From the NCBI RefSeq assembly GCF_001649575.2, contig NC_051431.1, forward strand, positions 16,149,099 to 16,213,098: a DNA stretch of 64,000 bases, read 5' to 3'. A program made the position numbers and the translations under genes. This DNA is from Kryptolebias marmoratus. Lineage: Eukaryota > Chordata > Actinopteri > Cyprinodontiformes > Rivulidae. Below the pieces are notes generated by a model. It saw only the letters and a program-made list of their open reading frames with translations, was not told the origin of the DNA and made no database searches. This document shows positions 59,827 through 64,000 of this stretch, piece after piece. Every line of letters begins with the position of its first letter. Positions within the stretch are counted from its first letter, which is position 1.

Positions 59827-60050
59827 CAGTATGGAGCAGGAGTTTGGGAGGCTGATCTGAGAGGGAAAAATGCGTGCGCCTCCTTTGCTCTTCCTCTGTC
59901 CAGCCGAGGAGGATGAGAGGAGTCGTGCGGAAAAGAACTGCTCGAGATAGGAGCGCAAAATCCGAAGGTCTGAGGGGTTATCAATTCGTCCTCCATAAAT
60001 GGCATTCTCCAACAGGCCGTGGACAAACTCCCACTGGAAAACTTTACCAC
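59827..60050 (-). CDS. dync2h1: Cytoplasmic dynein-2 heavy chain exon (window residues 26-100)
   Basis: A 224-nt exon starting with two bases of a split glycine codon, acceptor ATGTCCAAG, donor GTATGT. It encodes FQWEFVHGLLENAIYGGRID, SDLRILRSYLEQFF, a variable serine/lysine/glycine-rich loop (LSSSSAGQRKSKGGAR) and IFPSQISLPNSCSIL. The WEFVxGLxENAIYGGRID motif is a dynein heavy-chain signature in AAA6. The loop is the least conserved part. Confidence 0.96.
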
Positions 60051-60601
60051 CTTGGACATAAAAAAAGAAAGAAACATAAAGTTAATACATGCAAAAAGGC
60101 AGCAATACACATGTACAAGAGTGCAATTAGGGAAAAAAAGACTGTCAAGAGTTGTTTTGTTCAGAACACATCTTTTGGATGAATGAAGTGAACACTTTAC
60201 TGGCTGGAACAGTGCACATCCTGTGATTTATTCATTCACTGTAGTGCACAGCACATGTTGGATTTAAAATATAAAAAAAGCCTAAAAACTGTCAGAATCA
60301 GGCACAGAAAGGCCAAGAATAGTGCTGCAATGTAGTTGAGTTAAAAAAACAAAGCAAGCACAAGTCTTGCTGCTGAAATAATTCCTGCATTTCAAGGCAT
60401 TACCTCACTGGCATGAAAACTACAAATGAGACGCACTCATGTATTGAAATGCAGGTTGTTCTGGTAGTGCTTCATCATGAGTGGTGTGCAGATTTAGGAT
60501 GTAACTGATCTCAGTCCTCTCACGTTCCAGTGCCCATTAGCAAGTGTTCGTCCAAATTATGCTGAGTTGCTCAGAGTACTGTTATTAATTAAGTCTCTTA
60601 C
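60051..60601 (-). other. dync2h1: dync2h1 intron, 551 bp
   Basis: Donor GTAAGA. No feature recognised. Confidence 0.9.
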
Positions 60602-60677
60602 CTTCAAAGAGCCTGTCAATGATCTCAGAACCAGCACGCAGGTCCGACAAGGAAAACTCATAAAACTTTGTCCAGCC
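60602..60677 (-). CDS. dync2h1: Cytoplasmic dynein-2 heavy chain exon (window residues 1-26)
   Basis: A 76-nt exon ending in phase 1, acceptor CATTTTCAG, donor GTAAGA. It encodes GWTKFYEFSLSDLRAGSEII and DRLFEG, matching DYNC2H1 GWTKFYEFSxSDLRAG. It is the most upstream dync2h1 exon found here. Together the 11 exons give 430 residues, about a tenth of the roughly 4300-residue protein. The rest lies beyond 64000. Confidence 0.95.
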
Positions 60678-63600
60678 CTGAAAATGGAACACAACGGCAA
60701 TATTAAAGCTGTGACATATGAAACACTAACGTTTCATTCATACCCGCCCATCCATCCAATTTTTTTTACCCACTTCTCCTTTTCGAGTTGCAGGGAGCTG
60801 GTGCCTATCTCCAGCCATCACTGTGAGAGAGGCAGGGGGACACCCTGGACAGGTCGCAAGTCCGTCACAGGGATACATAGAGACAAACAACCATTCACAC
60901 TCTCACTCACACCTAGGGACAATTTAGAGTTACCATTTAACCTTTTTGGTCTGTGGGAGGAAACCGGAGTATCTGGAGTAAACCCACGTGAACACAGGGA
61001 GAACATGTAAACTTCACCCAGAAAGGCCCCAGGCCGGGAAAAGATCCTGCAATGTTCTTGCTGGGAGGCGACAGCTCTAACCACTGCACCGCTGTGCCTT
61101 AATTCATACCCAGAAAGTCACAAATTATATTGTAAAGCTTAAATTTTACATATTATTATCTGAAGGTTTACCTTCTCCTGACAAATTTAACATTGTTAGT
61201 TTTAATGACTATGTTCAGAAGGAAACCTTTTCCCAATATGGTCCAAACAAAAACTCATTATTAACCCAAAGAATGGAAAATCTTCTGTAGGTGTTGAGTA
61301 AAGGCTCCTACACCTACAATGTTTGTAAATCTCCCCATTCTTCATCACATAAAGAGCAAAACCCAGCAATGCATGATTTGCACAAAGACGGCCCCCACAT
61401 GTATTCCCTGAAGCACAGAAAGTCAAGGCATTTGAGTGGAAGCTTTATGGTATTAAAAAAAAACCCTAACTAAAACATGACTGCTATAATCAGACAACGC
61501 TTATGCACACGCATGAACAAAAGAACACATGCTCAGGCAGGCACACATACAATATCACAACACTGGCCGTCTGAGAGAAATCACAGAGGTGTTAAAGTGT
61601 AATTGAGTGCGAGGGCTGTCTCAGGCTCTGAGTATGTGTTTGTCGCACTTCACTGCTATTCAATCAGCAGTTGTAATCTGCCCACTGATGCTGTCTGTGG
61701 TGGAGGCGGCAGAGGAAAAACTGCATGAGCATGTTTAATAATTCTTTGAATGATTAAGTGTACGTTGTTTGTTCAGTGATTTTGTGCTTGCGTTTGTATT
61801 GGTTCAGAACACTGGGGTGGAATTCAGACGCATTCGATAAACGTGTCGTACATGTGCAAATAAAGACTGAACTCATGTGCCTGTATATTACATTTATACA
61901 CACAGCAAAGGTTGGTAACTTTTCTCTGCGGCAGAAATCTGTTTTCTGTGATGTTTGTTAGTCTGTTGACAAGATCACACCGAAACTGCCAGGTAGGTTT
62001 TATGAAAAAAATAAATAAAAATAGAGATGTTAAACTGAAACAAAAATCATGTCCTTGTCCCTCTGCTTTTGTTTTGTTTCTCTCTCCTTATTATGTTTTG
62101 CTCACTTGTTCTATTGCTGTATCTGTGCCTCTGTCTTTTGAAATCACATTCTTTCTATGCAGGCATTTAGAGAGGACAACAATGAGATGGTAGATGAAGT
62201 GAAAAGGGAGTAAGTGGCTGTTTTGTTACTTAGGGAATCATCTTTGTAGATTAGAATTAAAAAAAAGTACACAAAGACAATAGAATTTAACAAATATCTC
62301 AGGAAACAGATGCAGTTAAGTGAAAGTATTTAAAACAGCGTGATCTAGAAACAGACATATGGGAAACACTGTCTAAATTAAGAAAGTTTATATGTAAACT
62401 GTTGGGTTAGTAGCAGAGACTGCAGATGTAGCGACCAACTAATTTGGCTTAATTTGCTTCCCTTTCGTTGTCATATTAAAGCACCGACTTTCGTTAATTA
62501 AGATAAAAATAGATGTTGGAAAGGGACTGAGTGCATCAGACCCAAAGTCAAGGAAAAACAAAAGCATAGAAGTTAATCTAATACAGGGTAAACCAAACCC
62601 TGTTACTGTATTACACGCCCCTCTCTCATTTTATGAATGGGTTGTCTGCCCAATTAATCTGTGCTCTTTAAAAAGAAAAAAAATGGCTTAAAAAGGAGTC
62701 TTTAAAAAGGAACAAGCTCCCTCCCATGGGAAGAGAGGGTGAAGGCTGGATACCGTTGTTGGCTCATTGACTTCAGGTTGCTGGTCCTGTTTTCCGGTCC
62801 CTCCTTCGACTATAGACAGCGGCCTTGTGCCATGTCGTCTTTGCTCATCATGGTTTTTATAAGTTATTAGTTGGGTTTGGAACTGACCGGAAGTACTAGT
62901 TTTCAGGTTGTAGTCCCAAGGTACAGTTTAGGATCACAGGTTTAGGGGAATGGCCCAAATCTGACCGTCAACTGCTTGGCAGGATCAAGCCTTTCTCCCT
63001 CTTTTGTTTGTTTTGGCCAGGGCTCTAAACTCTGGCTTTGTTTGTGAGTATTGCTTCTATTTAAGATGTTACAACTGTGTACAAGTGGGGGTAAATGTTG
63101 GAATGTTATATCTGAACAGTCAAAGCACTTGTTGCTTTGAAAACTTACAGAAAGGGTAAGTTTGGGTCTCTTGGTAAGTTACAGTCTCCATATTCCATCT
63201 GATGTTACTAAATGCCACACACTGCTATTTTAACAAGTTATCATTCTTATAATGCCACGAGACATTATAATGTCGTACGACAGTTTCATCTTTAGTATAA
63301 ATTTAAAACACATTCCTTCTGAACTTCCAGTATGTAACATCATAGAAGTTGCCTTTCCTACATTTCCATTGTTCGACAACTCAGTAAGTAAAAGAATTAC
63401 TTCAGTTGTTTTAGACACAGAAAATTCATTTGTCTGCTAACAGCTTGCATGACAAAATACCAGGTCAACTCGCTGCTCTAAAGCCCTACCAAGTGGGTGC
63501 TGTTTTCCAAATTATTTTTAGTGTGTGTTGGCCAGCAGGCAGGTTCTCTGCAAAGGCTAATATTCACATTTTCATATACAAGGACAAACACACACCCTTG

Positions 63601-64000
63601 TATTTACAAAAGCCTCAGGCAAGGCACAAAATGTAGAACAAATTTGCTGTGGTGGTCAGTAAGAACAAAGAACCTGATCTCTGGGAGAGATTTAATATTC
63701 TTACTCATCCAGTGTCCTTGGGGAACCCATGTGTGGATTAGCCAGCTTGGATTTTGTATTTGCATATGAATACAAATTCTGTCTACAATAGTTGTGCAAC
63801 CATGTTAACCGAGAGTGCAAATGAAATAATTTCCTGTATAGGTGAGGCTTTCTAAACTCATGTTTAGGTTTAATAAGTAAAAACTGCTCAAACGATTTGA
63901 TGTTAAAAGGCATTAGCCCTCATTGTCCTGCAAGAAGCAAAATAAGTCTACTGTTGTTTAAAAAATGTTCAATCTTAAGCCACAAAACAAAAGTTTCAAT
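60678..64000 (-). other. dync2h1: dync2h1 intron (partial), to the window end
   Basis: I looked for the next upstream exon, which should end before the GWTKFYEF exon, and did not find it. The segment has one SINE-like copy (60745-61098) and otherwise AT-rich DNA. A possible very diverged R-type piece lies near 61955-62010. Confidence 0.75.
60745..61098 (-). mobile_element. dync2h1: tRNA-headed SINE-like element, copy 3
   Basis: On the minus strand the head GCGGTGCAGTGGTTAGAGCT is A-box-like. The B-box region (GCAGGATCTTTTCCCGG) is diverged. The body follows the same order of blocks as 13895 and 17266, ending CACCAGCTCCCTGCAACTCG, an A-run and TTGGATGGATGG, the simple-repeat tail usual for this family. 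It is the most complete copy and lies in the sense orientation within dync2h1. Confidence 0.7.

Noticed and set aside
61955..62010. Possible diverged R-repeat piece (TTTGTTAGTCTGTTGACAAG)
   Set aside because: The match is limited to about 20 bp plus a weak TTTTATGAAA phrase, too little to call.
1..64000. CRISPR arrays, operons, or prokaryotic features
   Set aside because: Spliced vertebrate genes, microsatellites and fish mobile elements show this is eukaryotic nuclear DNA. No regularly spaced direct repeats were found.
60678..64000. Next upstream dync2h1 exon
   Set aside because: No minus-strand frame here carried the expected dynein AAA6 motifs with a compatible donor phase.

Overview
This window looks like nuclear DNA of a teleost fish. 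It is AT-rich, with short exons in long introns, many microsatellites, and repeats of types common in fish: hAT-type MITEs, Tc1-like, L2/RTE-like LINE ends and tRNA-headed SINEs. The species cannot be fixed from sequence alone; a spiny-rayed fish is a guess. There are no prokaryotic features and no CRISPR array. Almost every open reading frame of 60-120 codons is chance noise. The real coding content is 13 spliced exons of two genes.

Left end (1-7.7 kb), + strand: the last two coding exons of platelet-derived growth factor D (pdgfd), 3953-4170 and 7265-7399. They encode the PDGF/VEGF cystine-knot domain and the stop, followed by a polyadenylation signal at 7662. The CUB-domain exons lie upstream of the window.

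Middle (7.7-38.6 kb): intergenic DNA without a confirmed gene. It carries several copies of one dispersed repeat (called the R repeat here), a 928-bp hAT element with perfect 8-bp target duplications and a MITE nested inside it, and Tc1-like and LINE pseudogene pieces. It also holds a decayed histone H3 piece fused to a LINE 3' end, two almost identical 108-bp direct repeats, a probable solo LTR, a CACTG-ended element, and one unexplained exon-like open frame with a transmembrane segment (34758-34913, minus).

Right end (38.6-64 kb), minus strand: the last 11 coding exons of dync2h1, the cytoplasmic dynein-2 heavy chain that drives retrograde intraflagellar transport. They join in frame, with canonical GT/AG sites, into 430 residues ending at a TGA (38978-38980). 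The large introns contain a MITE, SINEs, a tRNA-like relic, a LINE 3' end and microsatellites.

The two genes are convergent (tail to tail), as I recall for human PDGFD and DYNC2H1, so this looks like conserved vertebrate synteny. They have no known shared function. I found no undescribed multi-gene system. The oddities worth a second look are the histone-LINE chimera, the 108-bp direct repeat pair, the inverted pair of homologous segments at 27 kb and 48 kb (one split by a roughly 890-bp insertion), and the orphan transmembrane exon.
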